NCBI GenBank assembly: GCA_963738615.1
Contig: CAVTXI010000012.1
Coordinates: 558,001 to 622,000, forward strand
Length of the DNA stretch: 64,000 nt
Direction of reading: 5' to 3'
Origin: CAVTWY01 sp963738615
Lineage (GTDB): Bacteria; Pseudomonadota; Gammaproteobacteria; Burkholderiales; Burkholderiaceae_C
Position numbers and translations under genes: made by a program
The notes under the pieces: model-generated
The model's input: only the letters and a program-made list of their open reading frames with translations
Told to the model about the DNA's origin: nothing
The model's database searches: none
Shown: positions 50,298 to 58,531 of the stretch, piece after piece
How positions within the stretch are numbered: position 1 is the stretch's first letter
How the letters are laid out: the number at the start of each line of letters is the position of its first letter

Positions 50298-51047
50298 TCA
50301 GGCGTCCTCGGACACCTCGACAAATTCGTCGCTGCCGGCGGAGGTGGCCGCCTCGACGATGTTGCTCACCGCGTTCGCTTTGCCCTCGACCACGGCATCT
50401 GCGACGGCGCGCGCGTACAGCGCCACAGCCTTGGCCGAGTCGTCGTTGCCCGGGATGACGTAGTCGATCCCATCGGGAGAGTGGTTCGTGTCGACGATGC
50501 CGATCACGGGGATGCCGAGCTTCTTGGCCTCGGCCACCGCGATCTTGTGGTAGCCCACGTCGATCACGAACATCGCGTCGGGCAAGGCGTTCATGTCGGC
50601 GATGCCGCCGATGTCTTTTTCGAGCTTCGCGATCTCGCGCTGGAACATCAGCGCTTCCTTCTTGATCGACGGCTGCGTACCGGCCTCGACCAGCGCCTTC
50701 ATTTCCTTGAGCTTCTTCAGCGACCCTTTGACGGTCTTGAAGTTCGTCATCATGCCGCCCAGCCAACGCTGATCGACATACGGCATGCCGCAGCGGCGCG
50801 CTTCCAGCGCCACCACATCGCGCGCCTGGCGCTTGGTGCCGACCATCAGCACCGAGCCGCGTCGCGCCGCGAGCTGGCGTACGTACTTCAGAGCATCTTC
50901 GAAGAGCGGCTGCGTCTTCTCGAGGTTGATGATGTGGATCTTGTTGCGATGGCCGAAGATGTACGGGGCCATCTTCGGGTGCCAGAAGCGCGTTTGGTGC
51001 CCGAAGTGGACACCGGCTTCCAGCATTTCGCGCATGGAAATGGGCAT
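50298..51047 (-). CDS. rpsB: Ribosomal protein S2
   Basis: The 249-residue protein begins ISMREMLEAGVHFGHQTRFW and has PKMAPYIFGHRNKIHIINLEKT, RWLGGMMTNFKTVKGSL and GIVDTNHSPDGIDYVIPGNDD. It is a 30S subunit protein and in E. coli represses its own operon. It is the first gene of the long minus-strand housekeeping operon. Confidence 0.97.
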   Translation of the reverse strand: MPISMREMLEAGVHFGHQTRFWHPKMAPYIFGHRNKIHIINLEKTQPLFEDALKYVRQLAARRGSVLMVGTKRQARDVVALEARRCGMPYVDQRWLGGMMTNFKTVKGSLKKLKEMKALVEAGTQPSIKKEALMFQREIAKLEKDIGGIADMNALPDAMFVIDVGYHKIAVAEAKKLGIPVIGIVDTNHSPDGIDYVIPGNDDSAKAVALYARAVADAVVEGKANAVSNIVEAATSAGSDEFVEVSEDA

Positions 51048-51086
51048 GAATGCTCCAAAGGTTGTGGCTGGATCCGGCCCGAATCA

Positions 51087-51118
51087 CGGTGGGTGAGGAG
51101 CTTCGCCCCGCGCCACCG
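51087..51118 (-). promoter_or_regulatory. Hairpin in the rpsB leader, possible S2 autoregulatory element
   Basis: In the rpsB 5' leader CGGTGG and CCACCG pair, with an inner GGGG/CTCC helix. The position, about 40 bases before the ATG, fits the leader structures through which S2 represses rpsB-tsf in other proteobacteria, but sequence homology to a known element was not verified. Confidence 0.35.
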
Positions 51119-51188
51119 CGACACCTTGGGAAGGCCGGTTCGCGATTTGCTTAGCCGGGCGAAATTGCCTGTCGACTCAGCGGCGGAA

Positions 51189-51194
51189 AGTGTA
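51189..51194 (-). promoter_or_regulatory. Possible extended -10 box of the rpsB promoter
   Basis: The minus strand reads TGGTACACT, an extended -10 (TGn plus TACACT), about 140 bases before rpsB. No convincing -35 box stands 17 bases upstream. Confidence 0.3.
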
Positions 51195-51269
51195 CCAGCG
51201 GCGCCCGCGCCCAGCGCCGTCGGTCAAACTCTCAGGCTTCGCCAGCCGCCTCAGTCCATCAACTCCTTT

Positions 51270-52649
51270 ATGCGTATTGCCGTCATCGGTGCCGGTGTGA
51301 TCGGCGTCACGACCGCCTACGAACTCGCCACGGATGGTCACGAGGTGACGCTGTTCGAACGCAACAGCAGTGCGGCTGCCGAAACCAGCTTTGCCAACGC
51401 GGGCGTGATGTCGCCGGGGTATGCGGCGCCCTGGTCCGCGCCGGGCATGCCTGGCAAGGTGTTGCGTGGGTTCATGCGCGAACACGCGGCGGTACGTATC
51501 GCGGGCCTCGGCGGCCCGCAGCTTTGGGCTTGGTTGTGGCACTGGTGGCGGGCGTGCGATGCGCGCGCGTACGCGCAGCGTCGACGCCAGATGCTCGATC
51601 TGGCCCGCGCCAGCCAGTCCCGGCTGCGCGATCTGACCAAGAGCCTGGACCTGTCGTGGGATCGGCGCCAAGGGTTTCTTGTGCTGCTGCGCGGCGACGA
51701 AGACGTTCGTCGCGCACGTCCTCAAATGCAATCGATGACCGACCTGGGCCTTGCGGTGAAGTTGATCGACGAGGCCGCATGCCGCGCGCTCGAGCCGGGC
51801 CTGAATGTGCAGACGCCGCTGACCGCGGGTCTGCATTGGCCCGACGACGACATCGGCAACTGCCGAAGGTTCACGCTGCAACTGCTCGACCATGCGGTTT
51901 CGTGCGGCGCGACGGTGAGGACGCGGCATACCGTGCGCGCGATGCGTGCCGACGATGGCGGCGTCACGCTGATGCTCGACGCTCGTCCAGCGCACGAGAG
52001 CACGCTGACCGCTTCACGCATCGTGTACCCCGACGGCGCAGCCCGAGCCGAAAGATCCGTCGCCGCCGAAAGCCCCGCCACCCCCGAAGCCCACTTCGAC
52101 GCCGCGGTGGTGTGCGCAGGTGCTGCGTCGACGCACTTGTTGAGCAGCGTCGGTCTGCGCATGCCGTTGGTGCCGGTCTACGGCTATTCGATCACGGCGC
52201 CTCTGCGCGCGCTATCCGACCCAACCGTCGAGAACACGCCCCGTGCCGGGTTGATGGACGAGACCTACAAAGTGGCGATCACGCGGCTAGGTGACCGGCT
52301 GCGGGTGGCCGGCAGTGCCGAGCTGGGTGGGCATTCGGGCCGCATGTCGCCTCGTGCCGTGGCCACGCTCTACAAGGTGCTGGACGACTGGTTTCCCTCG
52401 GGCGCCCAACGCTCGATGGCCGTGCCATGGAAGGGCGCGCGGCCCATGCTGCCCGACGGGCCACCGATCATCGGGCCGACAAGGCACCCGCGGCTGTGGC
52501 TCAACCTGGGCCACGGCTCGAGCGGATGGGCGCTTTCGTGCGGCAGCGCGCAGCTGCTGAGCGACCTGATCGGGGAACGCGCGCCATCGATCGACACGCG
52601 AGGCTTTTCGATCAACCGCTGGCACGGAGAGCGAGGATCATCGGCATGA
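51270..52649 (+). CDS. dadA: D-amino acid dehydrogenase (FAD-dependent)
   Basis: The 459-residue protein begins MRIAVIGAGVIGVTTAYELA, the FAD Rossmann fold, followed by FERNSSAAAETSFANAGVMSPGYAAPWSAPG, a hallmark of the DadA small subunit. LNLGHGSSGWALSCGSAQLLSDLI at the end is the second FAD contact. It oxidises D-amino acids, chiefly D-alanine, and passes electrons to the quinone pool. An insert around residues 240-270 is variable in the family. The stop overlaps the next ATG (ATGA). Confidence 0.9.
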   Translation: MRIAVIGAGVIGVTTAYELATDGHEVTLFERNSSAAAETSFANAGVMSPGYAAPWSAPGMPGKVLRGFMREHAAVRIAGLGGPQLWAWLWHWWRACDARAYAQRRRQMLDLARASQSRLRDLTKSLDLSWDRRQGFLVLLRGDEDVRRARPQMQSMTDLGLAVKLIDEAACRALEPGLNVQTPLTAGLHWPDDDIGNCRRFTLQLLDHAVSCGATVRTRHTVRAMRADDGGVTLMLDARPAHESTLTASRIVYPDGAARAERSVAAESPATPEAHFDAAVVCAGAASTHLLSSVGLRMPLVPVYGYSITAPLRALSDPTVENTPRAGLMDETYKVAITRLGDRLRVAGSAELGGHSGRMSPRAVATLYKVLDDWFPSGAQRSMAVPWKGARPMLPDGPPIIGPTRHPRLWLNLGHGSSGWALSCGSAQLLSDLIGERAPSIDTRGFSINRWHGERGSSA

Positions 52650-54178
52650 AGGCCCCGAAAGAACTGCTGGCCGGCGATGCGGCCGGACTTGCGTTGCACG
52701 GTGTCGCGGCTTCACGTCAGATCGAAGCGGCAGCGCATGCCTTGTCGCCCGAGCCTTCACTGATGGAGCGTGCCGGGCTTGCCGTGGCCAAGGTGGCGAT
52801 GGCGGTCGAGCCGCACGCACGCTCGATCGTCGTAGCCGTGGGCCCGGGCAACAACGGTGGCGACGGCCTGGTCGCGGCGCGCCACCTTGCCGCAGCGGGC
52901 AAGCGCGTCGTGGCGGTGCTGAGCCGTGACGGCGATGCGATGCCGCGCGACGCGCGCCGCGCCTTCGAAGCGGCGCGCGACGCCGGCGTACCGATGCTCG
53001 ACGCCTGGCCCGAAGCGGACAACGCCAACAACAAGCAACCCGCGCTGGTGATCGACGCATTGCTCGGCATTGGCGCGCAGGGAGAGCTGCGCGGTCGACT
53101 CGCCGCGGTGTGGCGTTCGGTCGAAGGCTGCCCCGCCCCCAGACTGGCGGTCGATGTTCCGAGTGGCCTGGACGCCGATCGCGGCACGCCGTGCGCGGGC
53201 CGTGTCCTCGCAGCGCGCGATACGCTGACGCTGCTGAGCGCGAAGCCGGGGCTCTTCATGGCCGACGGGCGCGATGCCAGCGGCCGCATCTGGTTTGACG
53301 ATCTGGGCGTCGATTCATCGCTGGTCGAACCCACTTCAAGGCTCACCGGCGCTGGGCTCGATTGTTCGACCCGGACCACGAGGTCGCATGCAGGCCACAA
53401 AGGGAGCTTCGGCGATGTCGTGGTCGTCGGCGGCGCACGCGGCATGTCAGGTGCGCTGCTGTTGGCGGCGCGCGCTGCGCTCGAGAGTGGCGCCGGCCGC
53501 GTGTATGCCGTACCGCTCGATGCAATCGATGGCGCTCCACTCGCACCCGCGTTGATGTGGCGCGATACGTCTCTGCTCGCCGATCGTGAGTGGCTCGCAC
53601 GGGCCACGGTTGTCACTGGCTGCGGCGGCGGTTCGCGCATCCGCGACGTGCTGGCGCCGTTGATGGCGATCGCGCCCCGCCTGGTGATCGACGCAGACGC
53701 GCTGAACGCATTGGCCGACGACCCATCACTGGCTCGACTCGCCGCTCGTCGCGCGGGCAAGGGAATGGAGACGGTGTTGACCCCTCACCCGCTGGAAGCC
53801 GCCCGCCTGCTCGGCCTGCCGGATGCGCGGGCGGTGCAGGCCGACCGCCTGGACGCCGCGCGCCATCTGGCCCAGCGCTATGGCGCCGTTGTCGCCCTGA
53901 AGGGTTCGGGCACCGTCATCGACGACGGTGCGACCACGCCGTGGGTCAATGCCAGCGGAAACGCGCTGCTGGCGACGGCGGGCACGGGCGACGTCCTGGC
54001 CGGTTGGATCGGCGGCCTCTGGTCATCGTGTCGGGCATCGGTCAAAGGCACGCCACCGTTGTCAGCGTTGGTTGCCGCTGTCGTGTGGCGCCACGGGCTC
54101 GCAGCCGATCGTGCACTCGAACAGGGACGTCGTGTTTTGCCCGCCAGCGCGCTGATCTCAGCGATGGCGCGACCCTGA
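52646..54178 (+). CDS. nnr: Bifunctional NAD(P)HX epimerase/dehydratase
   Basis: The 510-residue protein combines an N-terminal YjeF epimerase domain (EPSLMERAGLAVAKVAM, VVAVGPGNNGGDGLVAARHLA) and a C-terminal ADP-dependent dehydratase domain (GHKGSFGDVVVVGGARGMSGALLLAA, TVLTPHPLEAARLLG, NASGNALLATAGTGDVLAGWIGGL). It repairs NADHX and NADPHX, damaged hydrated cofactors. The ATG at 52646 overlaps the dadA stop. The gene is convergent with clpA. Confidence 0.93.
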   Translation: MKAPKELLAGDAAGLALHGVAASRQIEAAAHALSPEPSLMERAGLAVAKVAMAVEPHARSIVVAVGPGNNGGDGLVAARHLAAAGKRVVAVLSRDGDAMPRDARRAFEAARDAGVPMLDAWPEADNANNKQPALVIDALLGIGAQGELRGRLAAVWRSVEGCPAPRLAVDVPSGLDADRGTPCAGRVLAARDTLTLLSAKPGLFMADGRDASGRIWFDDLGVDSSLVEPTSRLTGAGLDCSTRTTRSHAGHKGSFGDVVVVGGARGMSGALLLAARAALESGAGRVYAVPLDAIDGAPLAPALMWRDTSLLADREWLARATVVTGCGGGSRIRDVLAPLMAIAPRLVIDADALNALADDPSLARLAARRAGKGMETVLTPHPLEAARLLGLPDARAVQADRLDAARHLAQRYGAVVALKGSGTVIDDGATTPWVNASGNALLATAGTGDVLAGWIGGLWSSCRASVKGTPPLSALVAAVVWRHGLAADRALEQGRRVLPASALISAMARP

Positions 54179-54184
54179 CGGACC

Positions 54185-54208
54185 AAGGGCCCGCGCAGGC
54201 GAGCCCTT
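54185..54208. terminator. Stem-loop between convergent nnr and clpA
   Basis: AAGGGC and GCCCTT, with an inner CGC/GCG helix and one internal mismatch, form a stem 7 bases after the nnr stop. There is no T-tract on either strand; it may serve both convergent genes weakly. Confidence 0.4.
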
Positions 54209-54238
54209 AGATGAGAACGACGGGACGGAAGCCGAGCT

Positions 54239-56545
54239 TCAAGCGGCCGGCATGTCCGCCTTCGGCTTGTTGTCGCTCTTCTTCGCGCCCTGGATGTCGA
54301 GCTTGGTCTTGCCTTCGTCGTCGACATCGACGGTGACGCGGCCGCCGTCGAGCAATTCGCCGAACAGCAACTCGTCGGCCAGCGCGCGGCGGATCGTGTC
54401 TTGAATCAGCCGCTGCATCGGCCTGGCGCCCATCAGCGGGTCGAAGCCCTTCTTCGCGAGGTACTTGCGCAGCGGGTCGGTGAAGGTGACCTCGACCTTC
54501 TTCTCGGCGAGCTGGCTCTCGAGCTGCAGCAGGAACTTGTCGACCACGCGCATGATGATGTCTTCATCGAGCGCCTTGAACGACACGATCGCGTCGAGCC
54601 GGTTGCGGAACTCGGGCGTGAACATGCGCTTGATGTCGACCATCTCGTCGCCCTGTTCGCGCCGGGTGGTGAAGCCGATGGTCGACCGGTTCATGGCCTC
54701 GGCACCCGCGTTCGTGGTCATGATGACCACGATGTTGCGGAAGTCGGCCTTGCGCCCGTTGTTGTCGGTCAGCGTGCCGTGGTCCATCACCTGCAGCAGC
54801 ACGTTGAAGACGTCGGGGTGCGCCTTCTCGATCTCGTCGAGCAGCAGCACCGCGTGCGGCTTTTTCGTGACCGCCTCCGTCAGCAGACCGCCCTGATCGA
54901 AGCCCACGTAGCCCGGGGGCGCGCCGATCAGGCGGCTGACGGCGTGGCGCTCCATGTATTCGGACATGTCGAAGCGGATCAGCTCGATGCCGAGCACGAA
55001 GGCCAGTTGCTTGGCGACTTCGGTCTTGCCCACGCCGGTGGGGCCGCTGAACAGGAACGCGCCGATTGGCTTTTCAGGCTTGCCCAGGCCCGAGCGAGCC
55101 ATCTTGATCGATGCTGACAGTGCGTCGATCGCGGCGTCCTGGCCGAAGACCACGCTCTTGAGGTCGCGGTCGAGGGTCTTGAGCTTGATGCGGTCGTCGC
55201 TCGACACGCTGGCCGGCGGAATGCGCGCGATCTTCGAGACGATGTCCTCGACTTCGGCACGCGAGATCGTCTTCTTCTGCTTGGCCTTGGGCAGGATGCG
55301 TTGCGCGGCCCCGGCCTCGTCGATTACGTCGATCGCCTTGTCGGGCAGGTGACGGTCGTTGATGTACTTCGCCGACAGCTCGGCCGCGGCCTGAAGTGCG
55401 CCCAGCGTGTACTTGACCTGATGGTGATCCTCGAACCGCGTCTTCAGGCCCTTCAGGATCTCGATCGTCTGCTCGACCGAGGGTTCGACCACGTCGATCT
55501 TCTGGAAGCGCCGCGACAGCGCCGCGTCCTTCTCGAAGATCCCGCGGTATTCGGTGAAGGTCGTCGCGCCGATGCACTTCATCGCGCCGGTGGACAGCGC
55601 CGGCTTCAGCAAGTTGCTGGCGTCCAGCGTGCCGCCCGAAGCTGCGCCCGCGCCGATCAACGTATGGATCTCGTCAATGAAGAGGATCGCGCGCGGCTGG
55701 TCTTTCAGCGCCTTGAGCACGCCCTTCAGCCGCTGCTCGAAATCGCCGCGGTACTTAGTCCCGGCGAGAAGCGCGCCCATGTCCAGCGTGTAGACCGTGG
55801 CGTCGCCCAGCACCTCGGGCACCTCGCCTTGCGTGATGCGCCAGGCCAAGCCTTCTGCGATCGCAGTCTTGCCGACACCCGCCTCGCCGACCAGCAGGGG
55901 GTTGTTCTTACGCCGACGACACAACACCTGGATCACGCGCTCGACCTCGTGCTCGCGCCCGATCAACGGGTCGATGCGGCCTTCACGAGCTGACTGGTTG
56001 AGGTTTTGCGTGAACTGCTCGAGTGGCGACCCCTTGCTGTCGCCGCCCTCTTCCTTCTCGGACTCACCGCTGTTGCCGTCGTTGGACTTGGTGGGCTCGG
56101 GCGGGTCGGTCTTCTTGATGCCGTGGGCGATGAAGTTGACAACGTCCAGCCGTGTCACGCCCTGCTGGTGCAGGTAGTACACGGCGTGGGAGTCCTTCTC
56201 GCCGAAGATCGCCACCAGCACGTTCGCGCCGGTGACTTCCTTCTTGCCGCTGCCGGTCGACTGCACGTGCATGATCGCGCGCTGGATCACGCGCTGGAAG
56301 CCGAGCGTCGGCTGGGTGTCGACGTCCTCGGTACCACCGACGGTGGGCGTGTTCTCCTTGATGAACGACGTGAGGCTCTTGCGCAGGTCGTCCAGATTGG
56401 CTGCGCACGCCTTCAGCACCTCGGATGCCGAGGGGTTGTCGAGCAACGCCAGCAGCAGGTGTTCGACGGTGATGAACTCGTGTCGCTGCTGCCTGGCCTC
56501 GACAAAGGCCATGTGCAGACTGACTTCCAGTTCCTGAGCGATCAT
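54239..56545 (-). CDS. clpA: ATP-dependent Clp protease ATP-binding subunit ClpA
   Basis: The 768-residue AAA+ unfoldase has the Clp N-domain (MIAQELEVSLHMAFVEARQQ, HEFITVEHLLLALL), a first ATPase with VGEAGVGKTAIAEGLAW and ALLAGTKYRGDFEQRLKGVL, and a second with SGPTGVGKTEVAKQLAFVLG and ends RPMQRLIQDTIRRAL. It feeds substrates to ClpP. The start at 56545 is preferred because MIAQELE is the conserved beginning and it directly follows the clpS stop. Confidence 0.95.
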   Translation of the reverse strand: MIAQELEVSLHMAFVEARQQRHEFITVEHLLLALLDNPSASEVLKACAANLDDLRKSLTSFIKENTPTVGGTEDVDTQPTLGFQRVIQRAIMHVQSTGSGKKEVTGANVLVAIFGEKDSHAVYYLHQQGVTRLDVVNFIAHGIKKTDPPEPTKSNDGNSGESEKEEGGDSKGSPLEQFTQNLNQSAREGRIDPLIGREHEVERVIQVLCRRRKNNPLLVGEAGVGKTAIAEGLAWRITQGEVPEVLGDATVYTLDMGALLAGTKYRGDFEQRLKGVLKALKDQPRAILFIDEIHTLIGAGAASGGTLDASNLLKPALSTGAMKCIGATTFTEYRGIFEKDAALSRRFQKIDVVEPSVEQTIEILKGLKTRFEDHHQVKYTLGALQAAAELSAKYINDRHLPDKAIDVIDEAGAAQRILPKAKQKKTISRAEVEDIVSKIARIPPASVSSDDRIKLKTLDRDLKSVVFGQDAAIDALSASIKMARSGLGKPEKPIGAFLFSGPTGVGKTEVAKQLAFVLGIELIRFDMSEYMERHAVSRLIGAPPGYVGFDQGGLLTEAVTKKPHAVLLLDEIEKAHPDVFNVLLQVMDHGTLTDNNGRKADFRNIVVIMTTNAGAEAMNRSTIGFTTRREQGDEMVDIKRMFTPEFRNRLDAIVSFKALDEDIIMRVVDKFLLQLESQLAEKKVEVTFTDPLRKYLAKKGFDPLMGARPMQRLIQDTIRRALADELLFGELLDGGRVTVDVDDEGKTKLDIQGAKKSDNKPKADMPAA

Positions 56546-56895
56546 TCGGCCTCCAGGATGCATTGCAGGGGGTGCCCGAAACGTCGGGCCAGGGTACAGA
56601 CGAGTTCGACTTTCGTCGCGGCCACATCTTTGCTGAAGATGCCGCAGACCGCCCGGCCTTCGTGGTGGATCTTCAACATGATTTGCGTGGCCGTTTCGAG
56701 GTCATGCGAGAAGTGGTGCTGCAGGATCATGACGACGAACTCCATCGGCGTGTAGTCGTCGTTCAGCATCACGACCCGGAACATCGCCGGCGGTTCGGTC
56801 TTCTGAAGCTGCCTTTCGACAACGGCAGCATCCTGCCCTTCGCCGGGAGGATCCGGGCGCGGAACAGAAGGCGTTTTCGGACGATCCGGCGACAT
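56542..56895 (-). CDS. clpS: ATP-dependent Clp protease adaptor ClpS
   Basis: The 117-residue adaptor has a flexible Pro-rich N-terminus and the core MFRVVMLNDDYTPMEFVVMIL with LKIHHEGRAVCGIFSKDVAATK. These residues form the N-degron-binding pocket. It delivers N-end rule substrates to ClpA. Its stop overlaps the clpA start, indicating coupling. Confidence 0.95.
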   Translation of the reverse strand: MSPDRPKTPSVPRPDPPGEGQDAAVVERQLQKTEPPAMFRVVMLNDDYTPMEFVVMILQHHFSHDLETATQIMLKIHHEGRAVCGIFSKDVAATKVELVCTLARRFGHPLQCILEAE

Positions 56896-57241
56896 GACGC
56901 GATTTTATCGAGACGCCGGTCGACATCGCCAGAGGCCACCGCGCAAGCCCTTGCTCTGACACCTAGGTGTGACGCGGAAAGGTGACGGAAGTCTCGCCGC
57001 GGGTGAACGCATGAGTGACCCGTATCCACCGAAGATAGGTGCCGAACCCTCCAGGGGCGGGAGCGCTCGCCTTGACACTCCAAAGGGGTCCGCCAAACAA
57101 TAACCACACACTGATGCATCAACGCGTCAGGTAGGGAAGCCAGTCGTATCGGCGGCCCAACAGCAGAGAAGTCAGCATGTCATGGACAGGGGCTCAAAAA
57201 GCGTGACACGAGGTTGCGCCACATCAGGGGAGTTCAGTTTT
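56896..57241. promoter_or_regulatory. Divergent regulatory region between clpS and the cold-shock gene
   Basis: This 346-base gene-free stretch separates two divergent genes. A perfect 12-base palindrome ACACCTAGGTGT lies at 56959-56970, a possible operator. A TTGACA box at 57072-57077 points toward the cold-shock gene, but the hexamer 17 bases downstream (AAACAA) is poor. If it is used, the transcript has a leader of over 130 bases, as is common for cold-shock genes. Confidence 0.4.
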
Positions 57242-57469
57242 ATGCCTACCGGCACCGTCAAGTGGTTTAACGACGCCAAAGGTTGGGGGTTCATCGAGCC
57301 CGAGGGTGGAGGTGCCGATGTCTTCGCGCATTTCTCGGCCATCCAGATGGAAGGCTTCAAGACTTTGAAGCCCGGCGTTCGTGTGAGCTTCGAATTGATC
57401 CAGGGACCGAAGGGTCACCTCGCGCAGGACATCCGCCTGGTCGAGGCAGCGCAAGTCAAGCCCGAGTAG
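57242..57469 (+). CDS. Cold-shock domain protein (CspA family)
   Basis: The 75-residue protein begins MPTGTVKWFNDAKGWGFIEP with the RNP1 motif and has ADVFAHFSAI as RNP2, followed by GFKTLKPGVRVSFEL and KGHLAQDIRLV. It binds single-stranded RNA and DNA as a chaperone or antiterminator. The start at 57242 is the conserved one; an in-frame upstream extension from 57182 has no family similarity. Confidence 0.94.
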   Translation: MPTGTVKWFNDAKGWGFIEPEGGGADVFAHFSAIQMEGFKTLKPGVRVSFELIQGPKGHLAQDIRLVEAAQVKPE

Positions 57470-57493
57470 CGGGCCGCGCTAACAACGCGGGGC

Positions 57494-58519
57494 TCACGCT
57501 GGCGCTCCTCGGCAGCGGTGGGCCACCGCGGCCACCAACGGCCCGATCGCAGAAGGCGGAAACGGCGACACACTGCTGACGTTGACCTCGCACAGCACGA
57601 ACGGCTGCGAATCGCCGGGCGTGGGCTCGCCGAACATGAAGTCGCAGTCCCACAGCAGGGGCAGGCGCTCGTGCGGCACACCCACGCGTTCGCGCAGCAG
57701 CGTGATCCACTGCAACTCCAGCCGTTGCCGCAACGACTGGAAGGCCGGCGTGTCCGGCCCGTGGTAAAGCCGCGGGCCGGGCTGCGGCTCGAGAGGATGC
57801 AGTGCGTTGATCGCCTGGTGGCCGAAGCCCGCAACGCGGTCTTCGACCAGGTACGCGCGCACCATGCCTTCGGAAATACGTGGCTGCCAGACCTGATCGA
57901 GCATGTGGCCGCCCGCCGCGGGTTCGAAATAGGGCGCTAAGCGCTCGCACAGTGCTGCCAGATCGACCTGCTCGGGCGCGCTGCCGCGCTGTGCGTGACA
58001 CACCACCAGCGCGCCGTCGGCTGCTGGCTCGACGCGCCACACACCGATGCCACTGTGGCCGCGGTGCTGCTTCAGCACGCGCGGCCCGCGCAGCAACCGC
58101 ATGGGCAACTCGCTGACCAACTGCGCCAGGCTGTTGACGCGATGCACGTCGCTGCCGAACGGCAGGTCACGCGTTTCGAACAGCACGTCTTTCGTGCCCA
58201 GGCGCATGATCGTGTCCGGATGCGTGCTGACGATCACACCGTGGTTCGACACCTCGCGCAGCACCGCGTCGAGCCGGTCACGGCGCCGTCCGCCTTCGAT
58301 CGGGTTGCACCACACCAGCGCCACGTCGAAGTTGCGCAACTGCGCCTGCACTTCGTCGGCAAAGTCGTTGTGCCAGACCGCCGGTTCGGCGCGCATGCCC
58401 GCGGCTTCGAAGGCCGAGAACAGCGCGGCGAAACGGCTCTCGGCCGAGTCGGCGCGGTCACGCATCGCCCGGTCGCCCGGGTACAGCAGCGCCACACGTG
58501 GCTTGATCGATCGATTCAT
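57494..58519 (-). CDS. Cj0069-family ATP-grasp-like protein
   Basis: The 341-residue protein begins RVALLYPGDRAMRDRADSAE and has HPDTIMRLGTKDVLFETRDL, LKQHRGHSGIGVWRVE and a final acidic LCEVNVSSVSPFPPSA. The order of a substrate domain, a Lys-containing strand and a metal-binding ExN near the end resembles ATP-grasp ligases. It fits the poorly known Cj0069 family. It lies 12 bases downstream of chrA on the same strand, so it belongs to the chromate operon; its role there is not established. Confidence 0.65.
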   Translation of the reverse strand: MNRSIKPRVALLYPGDRAMRDRADSAESRFAALFSAFEAAGMRAEPAVWHNDFADEVQAQLRNFDVALVWCNPIEGGRRRDRLDAVLREVSNHGVIVSTHPDTIMRLGTKDVLFETRDLPFGSDVHRVNSLAQLVSELPMRLLRGPRVLKQHRGHSGIGVWRVEPAADGALVVCHAQRGSAPEQVDLAALCERLAPYFEPAAGGHMLDQVWQPRISEGMVRAYLVEDRVAGFGHQAINALHPLEPQPGPRLYHGPDTPAFQSLRQRLELQWITLLRERVGVPHERLPLLWDCDFMFGEPTPGDSQPFVLCEVNVSSVSPFPPSAIGPLVAAVAHRCRGAPA

Positions 58520-58531
58520 AGCCGAAGACTC

